From contig CAWJDY010000076.1 in NCBI GenBank assembly GCA_963841705.1, forward strand, positions 23,456-87,455: a DNA stretch of 64,000 nt, written 5' to 3'. The DNA is from VAZQ01 sp963841705 (lineage in GTDB: Bacteria; Pseudomonadota; Alphaproteobacteria; Rhizobiales; Xanthobacteraceae). Numbering within the stretch: the stretch's first letter is position 1; each line of letters opens with the position of its first letter. Below, piece after piece: positions 10,201-18,456 of this stretch. The translations under genes and the position numbers were made by a program. Below the pieces are notes generated by a model. That model had not been told where the DNA came from. It saw nothing but the letters and a program-made list of their open reading frames with translations, and made no database searches.

Positions 10201-10834
10201 CAGCCGCTGCGGTAACGAACGGCCGCTTCATGCTCCCGGCGAACACGGTTAGCTTGCTATCCCGCTCGATGCGCACCGCCATCTCGGCGCCCACCAAGCT
10301 CAAGCGTTCCGCACGGACGTGGCCAGCAAGTAAACTGCTCGCGGATATACCCACCTCGGCTTTCGGTGCGCTCGCAACAACATTGCCGTCCGCATCGCGG
10401 ACCACTATGTCGCGAATGCGCAACGACGGGCGCCCATGGGCATTGCGCTCGAGCTGCGTGCCGCCAATCTCGACTTCATGCCCCGCTCCGAAGTTCTCCT
10501 TGATCGCTGCCGTGAGCCACGGGGTGGCGATATCGAGCTCAATCGGACCACTCGAAAGGCGCAACCAGAGGGCCGCCATGACGAGCAACGCGAACCCGCC
10601 GACAGCGGTGGCAACAAAGCCGAGCTTGCGTATTCGCGGGGACCGCAGCAGGCGCGTTTTTCGCTCGCGCAACAAGCTCGGCAGGCAGCCCTTCGCGGCT
10701 GCTGGGAGCTGAGCGTTCAGATCGGTGTGTCGCGATTTCGGACACGGCGGCTGCACGTCGCACAGATCCGCGTAGAGACTTTCCTCCAGCTTTCGGAGGG
10801 TCTCAAGCGAAACCTGATATTGCCGACCCGCCAT
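7202..10834 (-). CDS. Very large AsmA-like / DUF3971 (YhdP-type) envelope protein
   Basis: A 1210-residue protein with a cytoplasmic N-terminal stretch of about 70 residues, one membrane segment (about 72-92, KLGFVATAVGGFALLVMAALW), then a huge periplasmic region of beta-rich repeats ending in a conserved block (GPAVGATVDGYIDYTHAEVRMRG, FVPLYGLNNMFGQIPIVGLFLGG). That ending is characteristic of DUF3971/AsmA-like C-terminal proteins such as YhdP, members of the AsmA superfamily thought to bridge inner and outer membranes and move phospholipids. The long N-terminal extension makes the start at 10834 uncertain. It is convergent with tyrS and divergent from the M23 peptidase gene. Confidence 0.85.
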   Translation of the reverse strand: MAGRQYQVSLETLRKLEESLYADLCDVQPPCPKSRHTDLNAQLPAAAKGCLPSLLRERKTRLLRSPRIRKLGFVATAVGGFALLVMAALWLRLSSGPIELDIATPWLTAAIKENFGAGHEVEIGGTQLERNAHGRPSLRIRDIVVRDADGNVVASAPKAEVGISASSLLAGHVRAERLSLVGAEMAVRIERDSKLTVFAGSMKRPFVTAAAVSTPFVTGSTSSRPVAPVTMADASLIGTASTGTARTGVPDFAALLAWIESLDGGGLDGGDLAEIGLRGGNLSVDDERNGKHWTFTNIDLSVTRPKGGGIAVRLGSEQADRPWQLRAAITPGERGHRVLDVDTQKVSVKDLMFAMRWGEGLYEVDLPLTSRIRADIGPDGIPSMIDGRIVVEKGSIIDVDDPLVRIPIDRAEISLDWDAARHALTMPLQIISGGDRISAQALIEAPSEANAAWAVKVSGGTILLASAASPASAPLILNRLQLQLRIDPATRRVDIEEGELGNADIRVALSGGLDCAGDDPIVAVTVAGTPMPVTAMKRLWPFFAAPKVRSWVQDHVQAGVVERLEVATNAPMSTLKASGPPIPEEGLAIRIVGHGAELTPIAGLPAIGDADIDVRITGRTATINLGRGHVETVQGRKLSITNGVFEVPDTFPKGPPAKARFRLDGSVPAAAELLATERLRDYSGAPLDPATSRGTLTAQVTLGLPLKEDLAEGSSTYTINMDVANFAAERMVMGQKVEAAVLKVSANNLGHWIRGDVRINGLPAALDFRKAREADPEVRIQTTLDENARGKLHFDLGGALAGPVPVKITGRITNRDNDSRFAVDADLTQAKVDNLLPGWSKAPGEPARATFALINKSQGTRFEDMSIESANTTVKGAVEVDASGDVVSANFPVFSLSNRDKATLKADRAPDGTLRVALRGDLYDGRGFVKSALSGPANGKPQSEKDIDLDVKLGTVVGFHGETLRGLDLRLSRRSGIITAFALNGKLGRDTPLLGDLRGRGTNGRQVVFMETNDAGAFFRFTDIYPKVTGGEMWVALDPQSADKAPQEGTLTVRDFIVRGEAALERVAAAPVPQNPSSPSPGVEFSRFRVDFTRSLGRFTIRDGLVKGPAVGATVDGYIDYTHAEVRMRGTFVPLYGLNNMFGQIPIVGLFLGGSNEGLIGVTYEVAGPPSAPILRVNPISAVAPGLLRKFFEFPGGAAGMPQSYADPTR

Positions 10835-11257
10835 GCGCAGACTTGGCGTCCCCCGACGATAGATAACCGGCCGCTATGGGCGCGCGCAGCCGACCCAGCC
10901 CCATTCCCGCAGCCGGCGATTGCTGAGAATCACCGGGCGTGCCAGCACTTTCGCCCTTGTCTTTCAATATTTTGACAGGAAAAAAGGGACGAAAGGAAGG
11001 CGGGTTGTTGGCAGGTGGCGCAGGTCGGCCGCGGCGCAGGATCTTCCTGACGGGGACAACTCTCTCGTGCGAAGGAGGGGCCGAATCGCCTTAATGGCAA
11101 CCGGCGGGATCCTCCAGTGAAAACTCCTCGCCGACTCGCTGCAGAGCGAGTGCGATCTCAAGGCATTTGCAAATAACTAACCATAATCGGCGCCAATTGC
11201 GTCAAATTAGCGCCGGTGAAAGGTCATTACCGTAAAGCGACCGGCGGGGATGCGTGA
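10835..11257. other. Divergent intergenic region, AsmA-like gene / M23 peptidase gene
   Basis: About 420 bases with no gene I can support. It must hold promoters for both flanking genes. It contains a 10-base inverted repeat with one mismatch (11189-11198 GGCGCCAATT against 11205-11214 AATTAGCGCC) about 45 bases before the M23 start, which could be a hairpin or operator. Nothing else stands out. Confidence 0.4.
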
Positions 11258-12583
11258 ATGTCTTCGCGGTCATTATCATACCGGCGATCGGAAATTTATC
11301 TGCCCAGCTCTACCTCAGGTAGAGAAGTGCAGCGCGCAGCAGCACATGGCGGCGTGAGCCCATACACGCTGACGCGTGGGGCGCGACAGTTTCGGTTGCG
11401 TCCATTCGCGTTCTGGCTGTTGCTCGCGATCGTGGCGGCCATGGGCATTTGGACAATCACGACAGCGACGTATTTCGCGTTTCGCGAGGACGTGCTCACC
11501 CGCCTGATTGCCCGGCAAACCGAGATGCAATTCGGCTACGAGGATCGCATTGCCGAGCTGCGCGCACAGGTCGACCGCATCACCAGCCGTCAGCTCCTCG
11601 ACCAGGAGCAATACGAGCAGAAAGTCGAGCAGATTCTTCGCCGCCAGGAGACCTTGGAATCGCGTGCAACCGCGCTCGGCGTGTTGTCCGACGTAACCTC
11701 GTCAATCAGGCAGCCCGTGCGTCCTTCGCCGGCAGAAACTTCCGCCCCGAGCCGCTTCAAACTGGTACCGACAGGGAAGAAGGGGGCCTTCCTTGTGCCG
11801 CGCGAGCCCGAAACGCCGCTCGGCAACACCAGCGGGAATTCTCAACCCAACATAGCGACCGCCACTGGGATGACGGGCGCGATTGCCAAAGCCCAGGCAT
11901 TACTCGACCGGATGGAGCGAAAACAGGCCACCACCCTGGATTTGATCGAGGAGAATTATCAATCCAGGGCACAACAGATTCGCGGGATGCTCACCGCATT
12001 GGGAGTGCAGGCCGGCAAGACAGCAAAAGGAGAGCGCATCGCTGGGCTTGGAGGTCCGTTCGTTGCGCCGCGCGAGCCGAAGAATGCCAGCAGCTTCGAT
12101 CGGCAGCTCTATCGGATCAGCCTCGCCCGCATCGAATACAACAATCTCACGCGCACTCTCAACAGCATACCCATTCGCAAACCCCTGGACGGTGAGATCG
12201 AGCTGATGTCGGGTTTCGGCATCCGGCAGGATCCATTCACCGGCGCGCCAGCCATGCATACTGGGATTGATCTTCACGGAAGACCTGGAGAAGCGGTCCG
12301 CGCCAGCGCCGACGGGACCGTAACCGCAGCCGGGTGGAGCGGGGGCTTCGGCCGCGTGGTGGATATCGATCACGGAGGCGGCTTGTCGACCCGCTATGCA
12401 CATTTGTCGGCGATCGACGTGCAGGTCGGCCAGCGGATCAAGGCCGGGCAGATGGTGGGGCGGCTCGGCTCGACTGGCCGCTCGACCGGGCCGCACCTGC
12501 ATTACGAAACGCGAGTCAATGGCGAAGCCGTGGACCCGCACAAATTCCTGCGGGTCGAAACGAAGCTCGCGGGCCTCATTTGA
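11258..12583 (+). CDS. M23 (LytM-type) peptidoglycan endopeptidase with coiled coil
   Basis: Inner-membrane-anchored cell wall hydrolase of 441 residues. After a basic N-terminus there is one membrane segment (about 52-75, FWLLLAIVAAMGIWTITTATYF), then a coiled coil (about 85-140, EDRIAELRAQVDRI and following), a linker, and a C-terminal M23 domain. The zinc ligands are visible as H334-TGI-D338 and H413-L-H415, so the peptidase should be catalytically competent rather than an EnvC-like activator. These enzymes cut peptide cross-links in peptidoglycan. It is convergent with prfB (29 bases between stops) and divergent from the AsmA-like gene. Confidence 0.93.
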   Translation: MSSRSLSYRRSEIYLPSSTSGREVQRAAAHGGVSPYTLTRGARQFRLRPFAFWLLLAIVAAMGIWTITTATYFAFREDVLTRLIARQTEMQFGYEDRIAELRAQVDRITSRQLLDQEQYEQKVEQILRRQETLESRATALGVLSDVTSSIRQPVRPSPAETSAPSRFKLVPTGKKGAFLVPREPETPLGNTSGNSQPNIATATGMTGAIAKAQALLDRMERKQATTLDLIEENYQSRAQQIRGMLTALGVQAGKTAKGERIAGLGGPFVAPREPKNASSFDRQLYRISLARIEYNNLTRTLNSIPIRKPLDGEIELMSGFGIRQDPFTGAPAMHTGIDLHGRPGEAVRASADGTVTAAGWSGGFGRVVDIDHGGGLSTRYAHLSAIDVQVGQRIKAGQMVGRLGSTGRSTGPHLHYETRVNGEAVDPHKFLRVETKLAGLI

Positions 12584-12612
12584 GGCTCGGATAGCGCGCG
12601 GATCGGACTACA

Positions 12613-13744
12613 CTACTCGACGTCCTCGACCTGGACTGGTTCCTTGCCGAAAGCTTTCTGGGCCAATGCCGCTTCCATGAACTGATCGAGATCTCCGTCG
12701 AGCACCGCGCCGGTGCTCGAGGTGGAGACCCCGGTGCGCAGGTCCTTGACCATCTGGTAGGGCTGCAGCACGTAGGAGCGGATCTGGTGCCCCCAACCGA
12801 TGTCGGTCTTGGCTGCCTGCTCGGCAGCGGCCTTTTGTTCGCGTTTTTTTAGCTCCATCTCATAGAGCCGCGCCCGTAACATCTGCCAGGCTTGCGCCCG
12901 ATTGCGGTGTTGCGATCTGTCATTCTGGCAATAGACCATGATATTTGTCGGGATGTGAGTGAGCCTGATCGCCGATTCGGTCTTGTTGACGTGTTGGCCG
13001 CCTGCGCCGCTTGCCCGCAGCGTGTCGACGCGGACATCGGATTCCTTGATGTCGACCTGAATGCGATCGTCGACCACGGGGTAGATGTTCACGCTGGCAA
13101 AGGAGGTGTGCCGACGTGCATTTGAATCGAACGGAGAGATGCGCACCAGGCGATGCACGCCGTTCTCGGTCTTGAGCCATCCGTATGCGTTACGACCCTT
13201 CACCTGGATCGTCGCAGACTTGATGCCCGCCTCCTCTCCTTCGGTCTCTTCGAGATACTCGATCTTGTAACCGTGTTGCTCCGCCCAGCGCGTATACATG
13301 CGAAGCAGCATATTGGCCCAGTCCTGGCTCTCGGTGCCGCCTGCGCCGGCATGCACCTCCACATAGCTGTCATTGGCGTCGGCCTCGCCCGAAAGCAGCG
13401 CTTCCATTTCCCGCCGCCCCACCTCGATCTTGAGCTTCTCGAGCGCCGCTTGCGCATCATCGAGGGTCTTCTCATCCTCCTCGGCTTCGCCGAGCTCGAG
13501 CATGGTGACTTGATCTTCGAGCTCCTGCTCGATGCGGCTGATCGACGTGAGTTGATCCTCGAGCGAGGTCCGTTCCTGCATCACGCGTTGCGCGCGCTGC
13601 TGATCGCTCCAGAGATTCGGATCTTCTGCCTGCCGGTTCAGCTCCGCTAGCCGCGTCCGCGCCTGGTCGAAGTCAAAGATGCCTCCTCAGCAGCGAGACC
13701 GACTGCTTGATGTCGTTGATGAGCTTCTCGGCTTCCGCGCGCAT
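12613..13744 (-). CDS. prfB: Peptide chain release factor 2, expressed through a programmed +1 frameshift
   Basis: RF2 releases polypeptides at UGA and UAA. The long frame starting near 13584 gives 323 residues with the SPF tripeptide (RISPFDSNARRHT) and the GGQ loop (GAGGQHVNK), but it lacks the expected N-terminus. Upstream, an ATG at 13744 opens a 23-codon frame (MRAEAEKLINDIKQ...LLRRHL) ending in TGA at 13675-13673. A +1 shift at CTT-TGA-C continues as DFDQARTRLAELN straight into the long frame, for 376 residues in all (23+30+323), the normal RF2 length. This is the classic autoregulatory recoding, so the gene should be read as one joined coding sequence. Confidence 0.96.
13672..13687 (-). 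promoter_or_regulatory. Programmed +1 ribosomal frameshift site of prfB
   Basis: Read on the minus strand: AGGAGG (13687-13682), a three-base spacer CAT, CTT (13678-13676), then the in-frame stop TGA followed by C. This matches the Escherichia coli prfB site in all elements: an internal Shine-Dalgarno-like sequence three bases before CUU, the slippery CUU, and the weak UGA-C stop. When RF2 is scarce the ribosome pauses and slips +1, making more RF2. Confidence 0.95.
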
Positions 13745-13904
13745 GAATTGTCCGACGCCTTCTCGATCATGTGCGCATTTAGCTACTGCTCAGTTTCCGC
13801 GCAATGGGTGAACGCAGTCGACAAAGCAAGCCCGACCGGGCTCACGACGTGACGTTTGCAGATCGAAGCGCTTCCAAACCCAGGAGCGTCCCAGCGGCCC
13901 CGGC

Positions 13905-16361
13905 TCAATAGAGCCCGCCGGTTCCCGCGCGCACCGCGCGATCCGCTTCAGGCGAGACGCCGAGCGGCCGGCCGTCGGCATCGGTCACGCCAACCACCGA
14001 ATAGTTGTCGGGCGGTGCGGTTCCGGGCTTGAAGGCCTCCAGGATCACGCGTTGATCGCCGGGACTTGCGCGCATTCCGGTCTTGGGATCAATCCGAATG
14101 AGCTTGATGCCAGCCGGCACGCGAAACGGAACGGCCGGCTTGTCCGAGAGCGCGACTTTCAAGAAGTCTCGAACGATTGGGGCTGCAAGGACGCCGCCGG
14201 TTGCGCCTTTGCCGAGATGACGCGGCTTGTCGTAGCCCAGATACACGCCGACCACGAGATCGGGCGAGAATCCGATGAACCAGGCATCCTTTTCATCGTT
14301 GGTGGTGCCGGTCTTGCCGGCGATCGGTTTTCCGACCTCCTTCACCACCGTAGCGGTGCCGCGCTGCACCACGCCTTCCATCATCGACGTGATCTGGTAG
14401 GCGGTCATGGGATCGAGCACGCGCTCGCGCTTGTCGATCAGAGCCGGTTCGGTCTGATTGGCCCATTTCTCCGCGTCGCACCCGCGACATTCACGCGTGT
14501 CATGTTTGTAGACGGTGTGACCGTAGCGGTCCTGAATACGATCAATCAGCGTCGGCTGAATCTTCCTGCCGCCGTTGTCGAACATGGAATAGGCGCCCAC
14601 CATTTTCAGCAGGGTGGTTTCCCCGGCACCGAGGGAAAACGAGAGGTAGGGCGGCAGGCTGTCGTACACCCCGAAGCGCTTGGCGTATTCGCCGATGAGC
14701 GGCATCCCGACCTCTTGCGCCAGACGCACGGTCATCACGTTGCGCGATTGCTCAATGCCAAAACGCAAGGTCGAGGGACCGTAATATTTCTTGGTGTAGT
14801 TTTCCGGCGCCCAGATGCCGGTACCGGTGTCGATTTCGAGCGGTGCGTCAAGGACGACGGTGGAGGGAGTGTAGCCATTGTCCAGAGCAGTAGCATAGAC
14901 CAGCGGCTTGAACGACGAGCCGGGCTGGCGAAGCGCTTGCGTCGCGCGGTTGAACTGGCTCTGCTCGTAAGAAAAACCGCCGACCATCGCCAGCACGCGG
15001 CCGGTCTGCGGATCCATAGCGACCAACGCCCCCGATACCTCAGGGATCTGGCGCAACCGGAACTGATCGTCCTTGCCCAAAGGTTCGACGTAAACGACAG
15101 AGCCCGGCTCGAGTACCGGCGTTGCTTTGGCAGGCACCTTGCCCCTCGTGGGCGCGGTTGCCGGCTTGGCCCATTTCATCCCGTCCAGGGGAATCGTGCC
15201 GATCTCGCGCGCCTTGGAAACAGCGCCGCTCGGCTCGCGCGGCGGCTGCAATCCGATGCGTGCGGCGGTGTCGGATGATTCCAGCACCACCGCGAGCCGC
15301 CATGGCGCAATATCCGAAAGCGCCTTGATCTCTGCGAGCTTGAGGCCCCAATCCCCGGCTATATCGATCTTGGCAACAGGACCACGGTATCCGTGCTGCT
15401 CGTCAAAATGCGTGAAGCCTTCGACGAGGACCTTGCGCGCCAATATCTGCATCTTCGGGTCGAGAGTAGTGCGCACCGACAGGCCACCCTCGTACAGCTG
15501 CTTCTCGCTGTAATTGTCGGAAAGGTAACGTCGGACCTCCTCCGCGAAATATTCCGCCGCGAAAATATGCGCCCCGGCGGGACGCTGCGTGATCTTGAGC
15601 GGCTCCTTCCTTGCCTGCTCCGCCTGCTGCGCCGTGATGTAATGGTCCTCCAGCATCCGCTCGATGACATAGTTGCGGCGCTCCATCGCACGCTCGCGCT
15701 GCCGGAACGGGTGATAGTTGTTCGGAGCTTTCGGCAGCGCCGCAAGATACGCAGCTTCGGCGACCGAGAGCTCGTGGACGGATTTATCGAAATACAGGAG
15801 GGATGCGGCGGCCACCCCATAGGCGCCCATCCCCAGATAGATCTCGTTCAGGTAGAGCTCGAGAATCTTTTCTTTCGAGAACGCGCGTTCGATCTTCATT
15901 GACAGCAGGGCTTCCTTCACCTTGCGCGCCAATGAGACCTCGTTGTTGAGGAGGAAGTTCTTGGCGACCTGCTGAGTGATGGTGGATGCGCCTTGCGGCC
16001 GGCGCCCGCGACCGTACTGCTGCACATAGAGCAGTGCAGCGCGCGCAATGCCTGAGAAGTCGATCCCGCCGTGCTCGTAGAAATTCTTGTCTTCGGCCGC
16101 AACAAAGGCGTTGGTGACGAGCTTTGGGATTGCCTGGATGGGAGTATAGAGGCGTCGCTCGTGTGCATATTCCGCAAGCAAGGATCCGTCTGAGGCATGC
16201 ACCCGGGTCATCACCGCGGGCTCATAGTCCTGAAGCTGCGAGTAATCCGGAAGCGACTTCGAGTAATGCCACAGCAAGCCGGCCGCCGCTCCGACCGCCA
16301 CGACAAAAAGGATGGTTCCGGCAGCGAACAAAAAGCCGAAGAAGCGCAGCACTAATCTCAT
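13905..16361 (-). CDS. mrcA: Penicillin-binding protein 1A (bifunctional class A PBP)
   Basis: Peptidoglycan polymerase and cross-linker of 818 residues anchored in the inner membrane by one N-terminal segment (about 10-32). The glycosyltransferase domain shows EDKNFYEHGG with catalytic Glu90, then GASTITQQVAKN and the RKVKEALL block. The transpeptidase domain shows the SxxK motif SSFK (Ser482, Lys485), SRN (from Ser539) and KTGT (from Lys683). An OB-like insertion lies between the two domains. It follows the amidase gene on the same strand (162-base gap) and precedes prfB. Confidence 0.95.
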   Translation of the reverse strand: MRLVLRFFGFLFAAGTILFVVAVGAAAGLLWHYSKSLPDYSQLQDYEPAVMTRVHASDGSLLAEYAHERRLYTPIQAIPKLVTNAFVAAEDKNFYEHGGIDFSGIARAALLYVQQYGRGRRPQGASTITQQVAKNFLLNNEVSLARKVKEALLSMKIERAFSKEKILELYLNEIYLGMGAYGVAAASLLYFDKSVHELSVAEAAYLAALPKAPNNYHPFRQRERAMERRNYVIERMLEDHYITAQQAEQARKEPLKITQRPAGAHIFAAEYFAEEVRRYLSDNYSEKQLYEGGLSVRTTLDPKMQILARKVLVEGFTHFDEQHGYRGPVAKIDIAGDWGLKLAEIKALSDIAPWRLAVVLESSDTAARIGLQPPREPSGAVSKAREIGTIPLDGMKWAKPATAPTRGKVPAKATPVLEPGSVVYVEPLGKDDQFRLRQIPEVSGALVAMDPQTGRVLAMVGGFSYEQSQFNRATQALRQPGSSFKPLVYATALDNGYTPSTVVLDAPLEIDTGTGIWAPENYTKKYYGPSTLRFGIEQSRNVMTVRLAQEVGMPLIGEYAKRFGVYDSLPPYLSFSLGAGETTLLKMVGAYSMFDNGGRKIQPTLIDRIQDRYGHTVYKHDTRECRGCDAEKWANQTEPALIDKRERVLDPMTAYQITSMMEGVVQRGTATVVKEVGKPIAGKTGTTNDEKDAWFIGFSPDLVVGVYLGYDKPRHLGKGATGGVLAAPIVRDFLKVALSDKPAVPFRVPAGIKLIRIDPKTGMRASPGDQRVILEAFKPGTAPPDNYSVVGVTDADGRPLGVSPEADRAVRAGTGGLY

Positions 16362-16523
16362 TGCCGCAATCCCCCCTGCGCTAACCGCGATCGCCCCCCG
16401 CGGAGACTGCGCCGCTCATGCCCAGATCAGAGCGAGCACTCGCCACGGTCCCACCTGACGGTCGCACCGCTTTCCCGCAGGTTAAGTCGCCCCGTTTTAT
16501 GTTGAAACTGAGGCTGGTAGTGG

Positions 16524-17843
16524 TCAATTCTGGCTCTTTGTGGCCAACCGAGTGCTGAAGAAAGCATCGATCGCGTGCAGCATTGCCTCCGCCATGCGCT
16601 CGCGCCATTGCGGTGAGATGAGTGACTGCAGATCCGACTTGGTCGTTACGAAGCCAAGCTCGACGAGGACCGAGGGTACATCCGGCGCCTTGAGGACGAC
16701 GAAGCTCGCCGACTTCACCGAGCTTTGGTGCAGTCGCACCGACGTTTTCATCGCGCTGATGAGATCCTGGGCGAATTGCACCGAAAACGTCTTGGTTTCG
16801 CGCCGGGCGAGATCGATGAGGATGCCGGCCACGTCCTTCGGCTCGGTGGACAGATCGAGGCCGGCGATGACATCGGCCTCATTCTCAGCCTCGGCCAGCC
16901 GGGCGGCGCGAGCATCGGAAGCGCGTTCGGAGAGAGTATAGACGGTAGCCCCTTGGGCCTCCCCTTCGCCTCTCCGGAGCGCATCGGCATGCACCGAGAT
17001 GAACAGGGAGGCTTGCCGGGATCGCGCGAGCGAAACCCGATCGCGCAACGGGATGAAAGTGTCGTCGGTCCGGGTCATGACGACCCGGTACTTTCCCGTC
17101 TTTTCAATCTTGTCGCGCAACAACAGGCAGAATTCGAGGACGATGCTCTTTTCCAGCTCGCCGGTTGCTGACTGCGTCCCATTGTCGATTCCTCCGTGTC
17201 CGGGATCGAGCACCAGGAGCGGCCGCGGGTCGCCGGCGGACCGGTTGTCTGGCGGAAGCTCGGATCGCGCGCTCTCGGGAGCTCGGGGCTCGGGCGCAAT
17301 GAGGCGCATGAACGTGTCACGGTCGACCGCCGTCAGATCGAGGACGAGACGAGCAGGCTGGTCGTTGGCGGCGTCAACCACGAAGGCCTTGTCGATTCGA
17401 GCGGGCCGGGCCAGGTCGATGACCATCCGCGAGCCCCCCGCCATCACCAGCCCAAATCGAAAGGCCTTGACGACGCCGCGTCGCGTTTCTCCCGTCCTCG
17501 GACGGAATTTGAACACGACTTGAGGCATGTCGATCACCACCCGATAGGGATCGGCGAGCGCGAACGCCCGGATGTCCACCTTTCGGCTGAAATCGACCAC
17601 CATCCGGGTTTGGCTATCGTCACCGCCCAGCCGAACGTCGGTGGCGACAGGTAGATCATTGCCGGCCGCCGTGATTGCGGCCACCGAGCCCGGACGCTCG
17701 GCGGCTGAGACGCCACCGACAAGGCCTGCGAGAAGGAGGAGAAACCCCAGGCCGATACAGCCCACGGTGGAGCTGCGGCGCCGGTGGAGCCTGCCGCTTC
17801 GTACCGCCTGCGCGCTCGCAAGAATGGCCGCCCCGTGGCCCAT
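16524..17843 (-). CDS. N-acetylmuramoyl-L-alanine amidase with AMIN domain (AmiC-like)
   Basis: Periplasmic septal-type amidase of 439 residues that cuts the bond between muramic acid and the stem peptide. It has a signal/anchor segment (about 27-48, VGCIGLGFLLLLAGLVGGVSA), an AMIN domain (about 60-180, DLPVATDVRLGG, RMVVDFSRKVDIRAF, YRVVIDMP) and an Amidase_3 catalytic domain (LLVLDPGHGGIDNG with a zinc His, then ELEKSIVLEF with a zinc Glu, SLFISVHADA with a His, and VPSVLVELGFVTTKSDLQSL near the end with the catalytic Glu). Divergent from rne and upstream of mrcA. Confidence 0.94.
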   Translation of the reverse strand: MGHGAAILASAQAVRSGRLHRRRSSTVGCIGLGFLLLLAGLVGGVSAAERPGSVAAITAAGNDLPVATDVRLGGDDSQTRMVVDFSRKVDIRAFALADPYRVVIDMPQVVFKFRPRTGETRRGVVKAFRFGLVMAGGSRMVIDLARPARIDKAFVVDAANDQPARLVLDLTAVDRDTFMRLIAPEPRAPESARSELPPDNRSAGDPRPLLVLDPGHGGIDNGTQSATGELEKSIVLEFCLLLRDKIEKTGKYRVVMTRTDDTFIPLRDRVSLARSRQASLFISVHADALRRGEGEAQGATVYTLSERASDARAARLAEAENEADVIAGLDLSTEPKDVAGILIDLARRETKTFSVQFAQDLISAMKTSVRLHQSSVKSASFVVLKAPDVPSVLVELGFVTTKSDLQSLISPQWRERMAEAMLHAIDAFFSTRLATKSQN

Positions 17844-18456
17844 GGTCGTTTACCATGCCTTAATCGGCGGCGGCTCCCGTAGGGGTATGAGGCTGCCCTT
17901 CGGGGTTCCCTTGCCATCAGACATTTCCAGCCTTAATAAGAGGATGATGTTGACGATTTAGTGTTCCGGCTGCCCCACGTTCCGACTCGGCAGTCCTCGG
18001 ACCGGACGTTTCTCCAGGAGGGGGGAGAGTTCGCGGGCACACTGGTGCCCGGCTCTACCGCACCGCGTTCCGGTGAAGAAGGCCGATGTTCTTGTGGACG
18101 GTAGCCGGTGGTGGGTGCCGTAAATGCCCCCGCGACGGAGAGCGGCCTATAATTCTGGCGTCCGCTTCGAGTTGACAGATCGTCAGCCAGCAAGCCGCGG
18201 TCGCGCGCAAAGCCGGCCGCCCCGTCACGGGTCAATGAGGTCATGGTACGACTGCAGCCCGAGAACAATTGGAAACGCTACCAGGACAGGATTGCATCGG
18301 GAATCGATGCGGCCGTGGGAAAGCGCTCTGTCTCTCGTGCTGCAATGCCCCGCTCATTGACTGAAAATCAGCCGGATCTCTGGTCGCGCCGCTCTTCATC
18401 GGTCACGCGCCGAAACAGGGCAGCTGCGCTCCAGCCGACCATCAAGAGATTGGTAA
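17844..18456. other. Long leader region between the amidase gene and rne
   Basis: 613 bases without a credible coding region. In Escherichia coli the RNase E message has a long 5' untranslated region that senses RNase E activity; a comparable role here would fit the length but is only inference. I see no strong intrinsic terminator and no clear sigma70 promoter in it. Confidence 0.4.

Noticed and set aside
14052..15278. A 408-codon rightward frame inside the PBP1A gene
   Set aside because: Antisense shadow of the transpeptidase domain; no family resemblance.
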